64,000 bases of DNA from Astragalus membranaceus (Eukaryota; Streptophyta; Magnoliopsida; Fabales; Fabaceae): contig CM076846.1 of assembly GCA_039519185.1 (NCBI GenBank), positions 109,774,442 to 109,838,441 of the forward strand, in the 5' to 3' direction. The notes under the pieces are model-generated. The model saw nothing but the letters and a program-made list of their open reading frames with translations. It had not been told where the DNA came from and ran no database searches. Every line of letters begins with the position of its first letter. The stretch's first letter is position 1. A program made the position numbers and the translations under genes. Positions 46,341-58,493 of this stretch are shown piece after piece.

Positions 46341-46896
46341 CACGGACCAGTGCAACTCACCCTTTTAGTGATTCCACCACTTTTAAAAATCAATTTCTTT
46401 TTATACTTCTTCTCTTTATATTTTTTAGAACCATATCTTTCTGAATCTTTAAAAAAAATTACTTTTACACTTCTTCTCATTATCTTTCTGAACCTGAAAT
46501 ATTTATTAAATTCATTCAGTTGGGTCACTACCAATTCATTTGTTGAATTCTTTTCTTCTTAGTATCTATGGATAGCCAATTTCAATTTTATAGTCTTCTT
46601 ATTTAATTTATCGCTATAATCTAATTTTTATTTACAGATATTAGACAATATATTTTATAAACCAATACTGTTACTATGGATTATGTGTATGGAACGATTT
46701 GTTTGGATTATATCTGTACACACTCTATTTTAGTTTTTAAGATCTCAATTATCTTTTTTTACTACACACTTTTTTTAATTCATACTTATCTTCAATTTAA
46801 ACATGGATTTTTCATGTTGCAATTTAAACAAGGCTTTTTCATGTTGCAATTTAACTAGAGTTTTTACCCCGTGCAACACACGGGTCAAGGCGCTAG
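46340..46896 (+). mobile_element. Second Helitron 3' end
   Basis: Ends with hairpin CCCGTGCAACACACGGG and GGCGCTAG before T at 46897. The preceding unit CATGTTGCAATTTAA is duplicated (about 46816 and 46840). Its 5' end is not evident; the part from 45208 to 46896 may be a 5'-truncated Helitron that shares the minisatellite with its neighbour. Confidence 0.7.
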
Positions 46897-47934
46897 TTTT
46901 TATTTAAATCTGCACGTTGTCAAACGCAGTAAAAGGACAAATTTTTCAAAGGTGAGTGCCAGAAGGCAGAAGCACTCTTCCCATAAATTAATTTCAAGCG
47001 GTTGTTTTTTTTACTAAAAATAAGGTATTCATTCATTTAAATTAAAAACAATACAATTTATGTGTTGCTAAAACTTAAAAAAATGAATCTGCGAACAAAC
47101 TCACAACATACAAATTATTAGCATAACACGGCAAAATTCCTACACAAGTGACAAAACTAAAGTGACCGAAATACTTATGTCTTCGAATCTGCAATGTCGA
47201 CAGCCAATTCATCATTAGTTGAATATATGATGAGTCGAAGTTGATCTGTCAATCCGAACGAAACAAACATTGTACTAAGACGGGAAAACCAAACTATGTC
47301 GCACAAGACGATGAACAAGACAATGACACCGCACTCAGATGACGAACTCACAAAAAAACTTAAAACTCAATGAATAACACTTATTTAGATAAAAGAAGAG
47401 AGAGAAATGATGTGGAGGGGTGATTTCGGGTCAAAAAATGATCCAAAACCACTCATCTTCAACGGATGAAGAAGAAGAAAAGTTAGAGAGAGGATAGAGC
47501 TTTTCTCACTAAAAAAACTAGGGTCGGTTATGTCATAACTCTCATGCGGTCATTAGCTTCAGCAAATTGCCAAATTCATCACTAAATTAAACAAATGCTT
47601 CAAAAGAGGACAAATAATAAACCCACCTATGTCAGACCAGTGGTGTATCGGGCTAGAGAACTAATATGTTTCTGGGCCAATTGTAGTAGACGAGGTCAGG
47701 CCAAGTCACTTTAAAGTGTAGGGATTTATTTTGGGGAATTGCTTGATCTTCTAGGTTAGGGTTTGGTCCAGCTAACACTTGTCTTTGACACTACATCGGG
47801 TTTTCATCCCTCTAGTCCCAGTCACCTTGTTCCTGGGTGAAGTCTGGGAGCTACCTGATCCTCCAAGGTGGCTTTGGTGTTGATTTGTTTATCCCTTTTC
47901 AATGGTGCCTCCTACAATCTAATTTACTAAAGTA
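46897..47934. other. Intergenic spacer, nothing recognised
   Basis: AT-rich. Short purine-rich and pyrimidine-rich stretches, no supported coding region. Confidence 0.5.
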
Positions 47935-48506
47935 ATGGCTTCATCTTCCTTGGTTCCTCCTAGCTGGGATGATAACCCAAAAGAACAATCTGAAGTTCAG
48001 CTTCCTACGAACACAAAGAACAAAGCTTTAGCAAAAAAAGCCTTAGTAGGTAGGGTGCTTACTGGTAAAATTTTGAACAAAACAGCGATTATAAAGCCTG
48101 AAGCTCTTTTGAAGAACTTCATATTTCTGATATAGGCCTAACCATGTTCTTATTTTGGTTCTTCAATCAAGTACACACTCGAGAAACTAAGGCGAAATAC
48201 CTCTGGTACGTCATGAACCATCTTTTATGCCTGTAATATTGGATACCCTGAAGTGTCATCTTATGAGTTGGATTTTGACCTAAACCCATTTTAGATACAA
48301 GTCCACAACCCGCCTTTGGAAAACTTTAAGTGCCAGAATGCATCCATCTCGCTTAGTAAAGTGGGTAAAATCTTTGAGATGAAGAACCTATATAGGAAGG
48401 AAAGATTGTTCACAATTATATTTGGGCTAGAGTTCTGTTGGATGTCGCTAGACCCGTCCCAACAAGATGTTGGATAAGTAAGGTTAATCTCTCTAAACAA
48501 TAGGTT

Positions 48507-48586
<80 letters not shown>

Positions 48587-48831
48587 GAGAGGCTACAAGA
48601 TTTATGTTTCAACTATGGAATCATTATGGAATCATGGGGCATGAACAGAAGGGCGGAAAGAAAGAGAAGGTCATGACAACCCATAACCCTAACCTTCCCA
48701 AATACAATCATGGGCTCATTGTAGCAACACCTAAGCCCATTACCTATTTCATAAGGGATCATCAAAGAAGAAAGGAGGAAGAGTTGGCCCCTTTCAAAGT
48801 AATATTGCTCTCCATACAAGGGCCAAAGTAG
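47935..48831 (+). pseudogene. LINE ORF1 remnant (DUF4283 / zinc-knuckle type)
   Basis: It starts MASSSLVPPSWDDNPKEQSE, then KALVGRVLTGKILNKTA and, across frames, YVMNHLLCL, YWIP, VGKIFEM and VLLDV(A)RPVPT: the DUF4283 RNA-binding domain of plant L1-type ORF1. An (AT)n tract (48513-48583) interrupts it. After the tract comes YERLQDLCFNYGI then GHEQ and KKEKVM, a zf-CCHC_4-like knuckle that has lost two Cys. Stops at 48134 and beyond make it non-functional. Further ORF1-tail-like sequence reaches 50106, where a solo LTR cuts it. Confidence 0.8.
48513..48583. repeat. (AT)n microsatellite inside the LINE ORF1 remnant
   Basis: About 35 AT units between the two recognisable halves of the decayed ORF1. 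Confidence 0.95.
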
Positions 48832-48839
48832 GGGTAGAC

Positions 48840-50106
48840 TTACTCATATTCCAAGGTGTCTTTGAACACCCTTAATTTTTTAAAAGTTTCATTGATACCC
48901 CCTATTTTTTTTAATTATTTTAACCTCTATATTTTTTATTTGCACACCCTAACTCTACACCCTGACCCTACCCATTGCTCTGTGCACCTCTTTACATTGT
49001 GACCATCTCTTCTCTGCAAGTAGGGGTGTTTAGTGGTTTGGGTAAATCCAAACCAACCCATAATCTAATCCAAACCGATATGTTTGGTTCGAATATTTTT
49101 CGTGTTTGGGCCAAATTCGAACCATTTTGAACCAATCTGAATCAACCCATAGTTGTTTGGTTCGGACAACGAATTTCAAAAAACAAACCCGCGAACCCAA
49201 ACCAACCCATACTAGCTCATAGTAGTTTAATAATTTTAGAAGCACAAATATTTATAATATATTTATTTGATTTCTAGTATTCTTTTTTCCCAAGAAATTG
49301 AATTCCAATATCCTATTGTTATTAATTAATTAATAAGCATAAAGTTTAAGTATAATATTTTAAATGTATGCTGGTTATTGTACTGTTTAATTATTAATTG
49401 ACCACCTTGAGCCAGAGTCCTGGATACACCATTGGGCAAAGAGAATGAGGAGCCTGAAGATTTAATGAAGCTCTCAAGGGGCAATGATTTCTCATAAGTT
49501 AATGTTAAAGAAGCTTTACGATAGAGATTGGTAGCCTACACTTCACCTAATATTGCTGGCTTTAAAGCAGACAATCAACCCCTTTCAAGGCCACAACTCC
49601 TCCCTCCCCCGAGGGTAAACCCACCTTACAGGGGACTAGGGCTCATCAATTGTCCCCATCCTCATGTAACTTGCCTTATGCCCGCATTACACATATATTT
49701 TATGCCAAGGATGTTCCTTATTTATCTAGGGAAGCCTTCAAGGAAGCTATTGTTGCTGGAAAAAGAGCTAGTCAACTATAAAGTCGGGATGTTCTTGCCT
49801 TACTTAGGGAGGAATATAGGGAAGCTATAGCTGCTGAGAAAGTTGCAGCAATAGGCGATTAGGCCCAAGCCTTGCTAACCTTGAGGCCTTCTTTAAGCAC
49901 CAACTCAATTAGCACAGGCCCAAGCCTTGCTAACCTCGAGGCCTCGACGAGTCTGTTCAAGGAGGATATTTGCCTCACCAAGATGGTGAGCACCAACTCA
50001 ACAGGATATTGATACAGTGTGTGTTGTTTGTGTGAAAAAATTGGAGGTGTTTATGAGACAACCTGACAAGCCTTCTCATAGCTCTGATATTTGCTTTGTT
50101 GAGTTC
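48840..50106 (+). other. Decayed LINE ORF1 tail and spacer
   Basis: 49020-49215 looks like one end of a hAT-type element (TAGGGGTGTTTAGTGGTTTG with AACCAACCCATA repeats), without a second end. 49440-50106 has scattered open stretches; its last part reads LEVFMRQPDKPSHSSDICF in a frame that continues beyond the solo LTR at 52334. A direct repeat GGCCCAAGCCTTGCTAACCT lies near 49862 and 49917. Confidence 0.45.
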
Positions 50107-52333
50107 TGTAACATCCCTATTATTTCAACCTTAGAAGAAATAAAAGGAAATCAAAACACTTAACAAATTAGAGTACTAAATCGATTCTGGGATTTGAATA
50201 AAACATAACTAGACAGAATAATCCATCTCATAACTCTGATTGGGTCTAATGACCGAAAAGGATACTTAATGACATACTGAAAAACAGTTACATAAGTCAT
50301 TATACAACATAGTTCAAATCCAAAATAGAGGTTTAGTCCTAATACAATCACCTTACTAAGCAACTAAATAGGGTGATGCAAAACAAGTAACTTAGATCTC
50401 TGAACAAAGTAACTACAACAGCTGCTACTTCTCCTCGCCTCGCTTGATTTGAACCTGTCAATCTGAAAATATAACAACATAAACAGTGAGATTACAAATC
50501 TCAGTGAATTCTTTCGGGACCCCTCACCCTTAACTCTCGGTGTTTTACTTATCTTATCGTTTGTCTTAACTTAGCGTAATCCAAAAGTAGTTGAACAACG
50601 TCAACCACAGCGGAGAACCCAACCCGGCTTTGGCCGGATAACCATAATGAGCCTTGAACTCAGGAGGCATGACCTCGCATTCCAAGTATGCTACTTAACC
50701 TCTGGATCGTCATCCCATAGTGTTTTATGCATTTAATTACTTTAGATATTTATATACAGGTGTACTTATATACGTACTACATATTTTGTCACACTCGTTT
50801 CTGAAAAACAACAACGAAAACTACACGGAACTATATCATCAATCATCTCAATCATCATAAACAGGCACATTATCATCAAATATGAAGTACCACGTCATTC
50901 AATATGCTCAATTAACAAGTCATCCAATCACAACAACGATTAAAGCAACCCTATGATGTTTTTAATATGCATTAATTGTCATGATTAGGATAGATTCATA
51001 ATAGCTCATAGAGTAAGTTTATAACACACTAATTAATTTACTTAGGGTTGTAGAACTTTTCGTTAGCTTTCCAACGCATCCAAGAACACTAAAATTGGAG
51101 TTCCGGACCAAAAGTTATGAACGAAATAAGTTGGAAGGCTATCGAGAATATCTTCAACCCGAGAGTGACAGTTTTGGACACGGGTACCCGTGTCAATTGG
51201 GCACGGACCGTGTCCTTGTTGTAGAAGCCCTGTTTTTCAGTTTTAAAGAATGTCATCTAATTCTGTTGTACTCAAACCTTTCTCAACCACAGTCACAACA
51301 TCAAAACAGACATTTTAACAACATTTCAAGCATGATTTGAGGTATCTTAACTTGTCAAACTTCAACACTCAAACACAAAAGCAAGCTTGACTTAGCATTC
51401 ATAATGAGGCTCCACTTATGGTTCTACCTCAACCTTAAGACTAAGTTCAACAACACAATCACCTCAAACAACATGAAATTATCTATTAATGACCTTCAGC
51501 TCTCAATAACTTCCACAAGCGATTGAAAACATAAACGAAAGAAGAGCTCACTTGTTCTAAAGTTGATGCAAGAAATGAGTAGTGAAATGAGTTCCCAAGA
51601 CTTCAAAATCAAATCTCCAAAACACTAACCAACCCCCAAATACTTCAAACTCAGAAAACCCATCACTTGCTCCCTCCTTTTGGTTCTTGAATTCGAAAAT
51701 GGTTGCTAGGAATCCAATCTAAACTCACCCAAAGGACATGCAACTTAGACTCCCTTCAAATCATACCTTCTAGCTCACTTGAACTTCAAAATGGTTGGTA
51801 GAGGGGATGATGAGTGAAGGTGACTGAAATTCTAGTATTTGGGTAGTTTAGAAACTTGGTGGTTGAGATATGATGAGAAACAAGTGAGATGAGTGGAATG
51901 ATGGTGGTGAAATTCACATGCAACCCTCTTTTCCCACTCTTCTTCTTCCTCTTCTCTTCGTCCTCTCCTTCTCTCTCAAACTCCCTCTCCTTTCTTTCTT
52001 ATGTGACAAATGATTATGTGTGGGTGTGAGTGTGTTGTGGCTTTTGTTCAGCTGGAGGTTTGTTTTAGTTGGGTGAATTTCCTCTTTTACCCTTACTCAC
52101 TTCCGACTTTCCTAATAACTCTCAACTCAAACGATTAATCAGTTTAGCAAATAACACACAATACATACCAATTTCATATTTGATCAAAGAAGTTATCACT
52201 CAAGAAAATTTTATCTACTCACTTAGCAATAATTTACCAAAATTATTCATAAACACGCAATTCACAACAAGCATATATCACATAATTCAACAATCAATTA
52301 AAATAATTAAAACAATTATTTTGGGGTGTTACA
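50107..52333. repeat. Solo LTR, 2.2 kb
   Basis: Ends TGTAACATCCC and GGGGTGTTACA (TG...CA with an 11-bp near-perfect inverted end), with flanks AGTTC (50102-50106) and AGTTT (52334-52338), 4 of 5 matching. Long LTRs with TGTAACACCC ends are typical of plant Ty3 chromoviruses, but the lineage is not proven. No internal region follows, so it probably arose by LTR-LTR recombination. ORFs inside are not supported. Confidence 0.8.
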
Positions 52334-52670
52334 AGTTTCCTCTAGAGGTTAATAATCCTTTCCCGCCATCACCTCTGAAGCTAAAGGAAGTCAATGAATC
52401 TATACTTGCTGAGCATGGTTAAGATTTCCCAAAGGTCACTAGCAAGAGGAAAATATTGAACTAGCAAGAGGTCTTATCTTTATAGAATTTTATAATTGTA
52501 ATGGTTTATCTAAGATAATTAGACATTTTCAATTAGTCAGAGGATAATATTGTAGCTCACCAATTAGCTAAATTTATTATTTCAGACTCAGATACTGTTT
52601 AACTTGAGGAAGCTCCTCCTTGTGTTGCTTCTGCTTTTGCCTCTGAATCTAGAGGGTCCTAATGAAATCA
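52334..52670 (+). pseudogene. LINE remnant right of the solo LTR
   Basis: PLEVNNPFPPSPLKLKEVN continues the reading frame that stops at 50106. Further on, VAHQLAKFIISDSDTV and LEEAPP resemble the end of the RNase H domain of plant LINEs. The RT part between them is missing. Confidence 0.55.
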
Positions 52671-52959
52671 TTTTCAAATCAAAATAACAACAATGATAAA
52701 AGAATATTTACTTTGACAAATAATAGAGAAGTGGAAAAATATTGTGATTCTAAATCAATATTTTGTCTACCAATGAATCTGTATGCTCGAGGATGAATAA
52801 ATCATAATATTTATAATCTTATATTACTTTAGATTTTGACTTTATTTTTATTTGATTTATATATATTTTTTATGTTTATCGAAGCTCGCAATGTTAATCT
52901 AACCATTGTTGATTTAGTATATATTTCATGTTTTAGTGCTTTGTTGACTCATGTGTTTC

Positions 52960-53850
52960 CGTCTTTGTACGCATGTTGTGCTGTCAAGAATTTGCGTGTT
53001 TCTCCTGCAGGATTCTGGTCTGATGGCGCGTGGAAGTGGCTGGATTCGTGGTAGCATTTAGGTAGCGCGTCCAGCAGTGACGAGCAGCGCCTATTATCTT
53101 CGATTTTGCTGGACATCAAACCGGATTGTAATAAGAGAGATTCGTGGATTTGGCTGCACGATAATTCGAAAAAATTCTCAGTAAAATCATGTTATTTATT
53201 TTTATCGAGTCCGAATCAAATGCAGGTTCAGAATGTTGATTTGAATCGGCTACTGCAGAAGCGTTGGAAGGCAGTAACTCCGTCGAAGGTTAACATTTTT
53301 GGATGGCGCTTGTTAACAAACTCATTGCCAACTCGAGGGCTGCTTCTTCATCGCCAAATTCTCAATACCGATGATGCTGCTGCTTGTCCTTTTTGTTCAC
53401 AGCATATTGAAGATACTCAACATCTTTTCTTGGACTGTGTTTTCGCCAAACAGATTTGGTTAGCTGTTTGTTCTTGGCTCGGAGTGCATAATTATGGTGC
53501 TTTAATTGTTATAGATCAATTTCGTTGGTATGGGAAGCTTTGCAAAGGAAGGGAGGCAAAGAGGACTAAGTACTTAATTTGGCTTACAACTTGCTGAAGC
53601 ATTTGGTTATCTAGCTACGGTGTGATATTTAGGAACCTGGAAGCTAGTGTTGATGCCGTTATTACTCGTATCAAGAGCTCATCTTGGAGTTGGTTGATTT
53701 ATAGAGGGGGTGGTGGTAATTCTAATTTTTGTATTACCAATTGGTGGTCTAAACCACTTGACTACCTAAACAATATGTAATCGTGTACTTTTGTTTGGGT
53801 TTGAGCACCCCTAATGCTCCGTTAATGAAATACCGCTTATCTAAAAATAA
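52960..53850 (+). pseudogene. 5'-truncated L1-type LINE (zf-RVT region)
   Basis: Coding resumes as SDGAWKWLDSW, a stop near 53052, then SWIWLHDNSKKFSVKSCYLF, SKVNIFGWRLLTNSLPTR, CPFCS and HLFLDC (zf-RVT zinc-binding region), a stop at 53597, and WSWLIYRGGGGNSNFCI to about 53780. The 3' end GAGCACCCCTAATGCTCC and the tail ATCTAAAAATAA match the 3' end of the minus-strand LINE near 58980-59010, so they are one family. Confidence 0.85.
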
Positions 53851-53894
53851 CATATATAGTTCATTTGTTCTTTCTCAATTTTTATTTATTTTTA

Positions 53895-53998
53895 GGGTTA
53901 AATATGTTTTTTGATTCCTATAAAATTTGAGTTTTTTGCTTTTAGTCCTTCAAAAACTTTTCACCGACTTTTGGTCCCTATATTTAAACTTTTATATT
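53895..53998. repeat. MULE terminal fragment
   Basis: GGTTAAATATGTTTTTTGATTC and AGTCCTTCAAAAAC resemble the ends of the legume Mutator-like elements seen at 4841. Only one end is visible. Confidence 0.5.
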
Positions 53999-54445
53999 AC
54001 GTTGGCTTTTGACTTTATTTTCATTTGATTTAAATATTTTTTTTATGTTTCTCCAAGTCTTCAATGTTAATTCATCCACTATTAATTTAATATATTTGTC
54101 ATGTTTTAGCGCTTTGACTCACATATATGGTTCTTTCATTTTTTGTCATTCTTTTTTCCTTTTAACGCAAAGCATTAATAATATGTTACTTTTGAAATAT
54201 TTATGTAACAATTAAAAAAAATACAAAATAAATTAAATAAAATGTTACACAATAACTAAACGAAGCGAAATAGGAAAAGCATTAGATGATCCTCGTGATA
54301 ATATTAGATATTTAGTTGTTGCTGTTGTTGTTGTTTAAGGAGTTCCTACTCCACCATTAATCCATGTGCAACTTTTTCCCATTTTCACTAGTTATTGTGA
54401 ATAAAAAGCATTAGAGAAATGGAGGATAAATATTTGCTTTAGGCT

Positions 54446-54532
54446 AACCTCAATGAGCTGGTCTAGTAAGATATGACCACATTTGTATTCGGAGGTCTCA
54501 GATTCAAATCCATGTTAATTCCCTCGAGAATG
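54446..54532 (+). mobile_element. Short tRNA-derived SINE, 87 bp
   Basis: A 13-bp duplication TTTGCTTTAGGCT flanks it (54433-54445 and 54533-54545). Inside are GAGCTGGTCTAGT (A-box-like) and AGATTCAAATCC (B-box-like). Confidence 0.75.
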
Positions 54533-55017
54533 TTTGCTTTAGGCTCGTTTTCTGGTTAGGCTCTGTTTGGCAAACCAAATCCGCTAGCTTATAGTGGATT
54601 TGACCAGCAGATAGCGCATGAAAAAAATTAGACATGTTTGGCAAGCAGTAGCGGATAGTGTTTTAGGGGTAACTTATAACGTTTTTTGAAATGCTACTTG
54701 TGAACACCCAATTTTAACCGGTATTTTCTTCTTTTTCTTATGAAAAATCCCAAAAATATTATTTTTATGCATTTTGTGATTTTAATCGATTTTACGTGTT
54801 GTTGTACCCTAATTTTGTCCGATAGATTAATGTAAGTTGTTTTGATTATCTAATTCCTTTTTCTAAAGGAATAAAGATTAATTATCGATGTCATACCCTA
54901 GTTTGTCCGGCTAATTAAAATTTTTAGAATAAAATTAGGTGTTGCACCCTTTGTTTGTACTCGTTTTCAATTTCATTTATTTGTGTTTCATTTGAATAAA
55001 AAGACCAGAAAAAAAAA

Positions 55018-55394
55018 GGCTAAATTGCTGTTTTGGCCCTTTATCTTTGGGGTTGGTGTCACTTTGGCCCTTTATCTTTTTTTTTCTCGTTTTAGACCCT
55101 CATGTTTATTTTGTGTCATTTTGGCCCCTGCCGTTAGTTTTTTCTAACGGACGCCACGCTGGCCGTTAACTGCTGACGTGGCGTCTTATATGTCAGGGTT
55201 GACTTGGACCTGATTTAGTGATGTGGCACATAAGGGACCAAATTGAAACTTAAAATAAACATGGGGGCCAAATTGACACAAACACAAAACATTCATCTTC
55301 TTCCTCCAAACACCACCTCCATCTTCATCTTCTCCGGCGACCCACCACCACCTCCGGCGAGCCTCCGCCACCACCACCAGAAACAGTGACATTG

Positions 55395-55436
<42 letters not shown>

Positions 55437-56201
55437 CCTCCCCCCTCTCTCTCTCTCCCTTCGTCATTGAAAAACCAAAAAAACCGTAAAACGTGAATCT
55501 ACATTTCCATTTCGTTCTCAATTCTTTATCATTTTTGTTGAAATCTTTTGCTAACAGTCAGTTACTGCACCAATTTCGAGTCTATTGCAAGTGGTTTGGT
55601 GAATTTTGGTTGAGTTTTGAAGGTTTCCCCAATTTTCAAAACCCAAAACGCGTTTTCCTCTGAAAATCACGTTTTTGATTAAGTTCTTCCACTTTTTTGT
55701 GAGAATTGGTGATGGATTCTAGTTCATTGTCAAATTTCGCATGAAATGCACTATTTATTTGCTTGATTTGGTGAAGAATTGAGAATTTTGGTGTTCTTGA
55801 GGAGAGAGAGAGGGAGAGAGAGAGAAGTGATGTCACTGTTTGTGGTGGCGGAGGCTCATCGGAGGTGGTGGTGGCTCGCCGGAGAAGATGAAGATGGAGG
55901 TGGTGTTTGGAGGAAGAAGATGAATGTTTTGTGTTTGTGTCAATTTGGCCCCCCATGTTCTTTTTGAATTTCAATTTGGTCCCTTATGTGCCACATCACC
56001 AAATCAGGTTCAAGTCAACTCTGACATTTAAGACGCCACGTCAGCAGTTAACTGCCAGCGTGGCGTCCGTTAGAAAAAACTAACGGCAGGGGCCAAAATG
56101 ACACACAAAAAAAACATGAGAGTCTAAAACAAGAAGAAAAAAGATAAATGGCCAAAGTGACACCAACCCCAAAGATAAATGGCCAAAACATCAATTTAGC
56201 C
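55018..56201. mobile_element. Foldback Mutator-like element, 1.2 kb
   Basis: Ends GGCTAAATTGCTGTTTTGGC and (rc) GGCTAAATTGATGTTTTGGC. The inverted arms extend about 400 bp each, so both ends and the inner CTCCGGCGA/TCGCCGGAG and CT/GA runs mirror each other around a 350-bp centre. Flanks are A-runs (8 of 9 matching), compatible with a 9-bp duplication but weak in low-complexity sequence. No transposase. Confidence 0.82.
55399..55460. repeat. (CT)n microsatellite
   Basis: CTCTCT run with a few C-rich interruptions, inside the left arm of the foldback MULE. Confidence 0.9.
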
Positions 56202-57595
56202 AAAAAAAATGTAACAAATAAACCAAAATAAAGTTATTCATTATTTCTTTTATATTACAAGTTACAAATGAAAAAAACAAAGGTAGTGGGAAAAGAGGGA
56301 GGCATGAGCAGCATGCTCTTGTGTAGATGATAGTGTTGGTATTTTCAGTAACAAGCAAAACCCATTTCTTCCTGATTGGCTTTTCCCATTTCTAGCTATT
56401 GACCACAAGACTGTACATGCTGCTCCACTGATGCACCAATGCTGCAAACATAAAACAGAAACTTTGCAGAAGTCAAGGGCAAAAACAAGACAAGCAACAT
56501 CATAGAAGAGGAAATGAGAGAGGGACTTATGAAGGGATTCCAACTTGCTTCAACAAAAGGACAAAACAAAAGGCCTCTATATGAGAAGCCAAGAACAGAA
56601 CGTAGGGGGGAAAAGAAAAGGAAAGAAAAAACAACAACACATAGCATTAAAAAAAAGGGAGAAGAAGCATCAAGAAGAAGAAAGAAGCAAATATGAGAGA
56701 AAGAGGAGAGAGAGGTGCATCTCCGGCGAACCACCACTTCCGGCGTACCTCCGTCGGGGCGGCCAACTCACCGTGACTCCCTCTCCTCCCGAACCACCCA
56801 AAACCACCATTTTAACAACCACCTCTCGTCACCTCCGCCGAAGCGGCCATGAACAGCCACCTCACAACCAAAACCTCCACCCACAGCCACCACAAACTCA
56901 CGGCCTCCTCCCCCCAACAACCACCTTCCACCCCAACAGCCGCCACCTCCCTCCCAGCAACCACCCACCACCAAGAACGCCCCCCCGCCGTCGTACACCA
57001 CTACCAGGCTGTCCCGTCGCCGTACACCGCCACCACGTCGCCACCACACCGCCACCATGAAAAATGCCACTGTCACCCTACCCCTCCCATCCAATTTCGA
57101 GCTCATCCCCCCTCTCTCCCATGGTTTCTTTCTTCCCCTCTCTCTCTGACTTTGGCTCCTTCCTCTTCCTTCCTCTCCTTCTCTATTTCTTTCTCTTCTT
57201 TGAAATTGCCTTTTTTTTCCTCTGGAAGTGTGTGTGAGGCTGCGTGAGTTTGATTAGGTTAGGTGTGTGTGTTGTGTTGTGGATGTGTTTGTAATTTACT
57301 TTTTTATTGTTTATTTTTTATTTTATTGACTTATCAGCTTCTTTTTTTTCTTAATCAACTAAACTAAAAGAATTATTTAAAGATGTGGGATTTAAACACT
57401 TTCAGTTTTGGGCTTTATTTACAAGTAAACTTTGCTAACCTCACCTCTATTATATTACTTAAACACTCCTCTTTCAAAAAATGAATTTTCATTATTTCAC
57501 CATCATAAAAAGGGAAGTTTTACTCCACTTTTTCCTTTTACTAAAAATTAAATATCTCTTTCTTGTAAAAAAAAAAAAAAAAATATGTACGGATT

Positions 57596-58060
57596 GGCTG
57601 AGGTGTGACATCTTGTCAATCCCGGTTTAGGACGTCTGAGTTGTACAACTTGGTGATCTTAAACCACCTATTCAAAAAAAATTAAAATCAACAAAACAAA
57701 CAAACTTTTTCTCAAGAAGAACTACGTAGCCTTTGATTCTCCGCTTCGGAGATACGTAGGAGCGGGGCTTCCCCGTCAAGCTAAATTAATTTTTTCCAAC
57801 AAATAATCATTTTTTTCTTTAACACCTATTTTCAAAATAAAAAATGAGCTTGATTGAAATGTACATCTTGTCAATCTCGCAATCTTGGTTTGATACGCCT
57901 GAGTTGTACAGCTTGGTGATCTCAAACCCCTTTCAAAAAAATAAAATCAACCAACCAACAAAATTTTCCAAGAAAGAACTACGTGACTCTTGAGTTCCTC
58001 ATTGCACCTGAGGATACGTAGGAGCGGGGCTTCCCCGTCAAGTCAAAATTAAATTTTCTT
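57596..58060. repeat. Diverged tandem duplication, about 250-260 bp unit
   Basis: Both units carry ACATCTTGTCAATC, TGAGTTGTACA, CTTGGTGATCT and TACGTAGGAGCGGGGCTTCC in order, within the Ogre-like LTR. Confidence 0.85.
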
Positions 58061-58493
58061 AAATCGGTCCCTATTTTATTTATTTCTAAATAATTCTTTT
58101 TTACTTAATTATGGGGTAAACAAATAACTCGTAATTTATTATTACTTGCACAATCGGATTTAGGGTAACTGTCTTAGGACAGATGTACTAGGGGTGCAGT
58201 GGGATTAAGTGTCCGCCCTTCCCTATGCATAATCGACTCCCGAACTCAATCTGGTATACGTAGACCAATCACTTCCAGTTAGGTTTTTCTCAATTTTTCC
58301 TATTAAATAAATTGGGTGGCGACTCCTAAAATCATCAATTTTTGGGCCGTCCACGTCGGGATCACGGTCACGACACTACTTCAAGTAGTGTTTGAGCTTA
58401 TAGCCTATAACGTATCATTTTTTTACTCCTTTTTACCCTCATTAATTTTATAGTATTCCTTCTCTATCCTCAATAAAATAAATTATAATTTTT

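Larger units (their letters stand above)
54699..58375 (+). repeat. Solo LTR of an Ogre/Tat-like Ty3 element, 3.7 kb
   Basis: Ends TGTGAACACCC and GGTCACGACA, with an exact 5-bp duplication CTACT (54694-54698 and 58376-58380). The 3' part carries GGGTGGCGACTCC and GGGATCACGG, features I associate with legume Ogre LTRs. A foldback MULE (55018-56201) is nested inside, so the LTR proper is about 2.5 kb. It contains Pro/Thr-rich simple sequence (56700-57060) and a duplicated block (57596-58060). No coding region is supported. Confidence 0.82.

Noticed and set aside
56396..57250. Pro/Thr/His-rich ORFs and a Cys/Gly-rich reverse ORF
   Set aside because: Low-complexity sequence inside an Ogre-like LTR; there is no domain, and both strands are open by composition.
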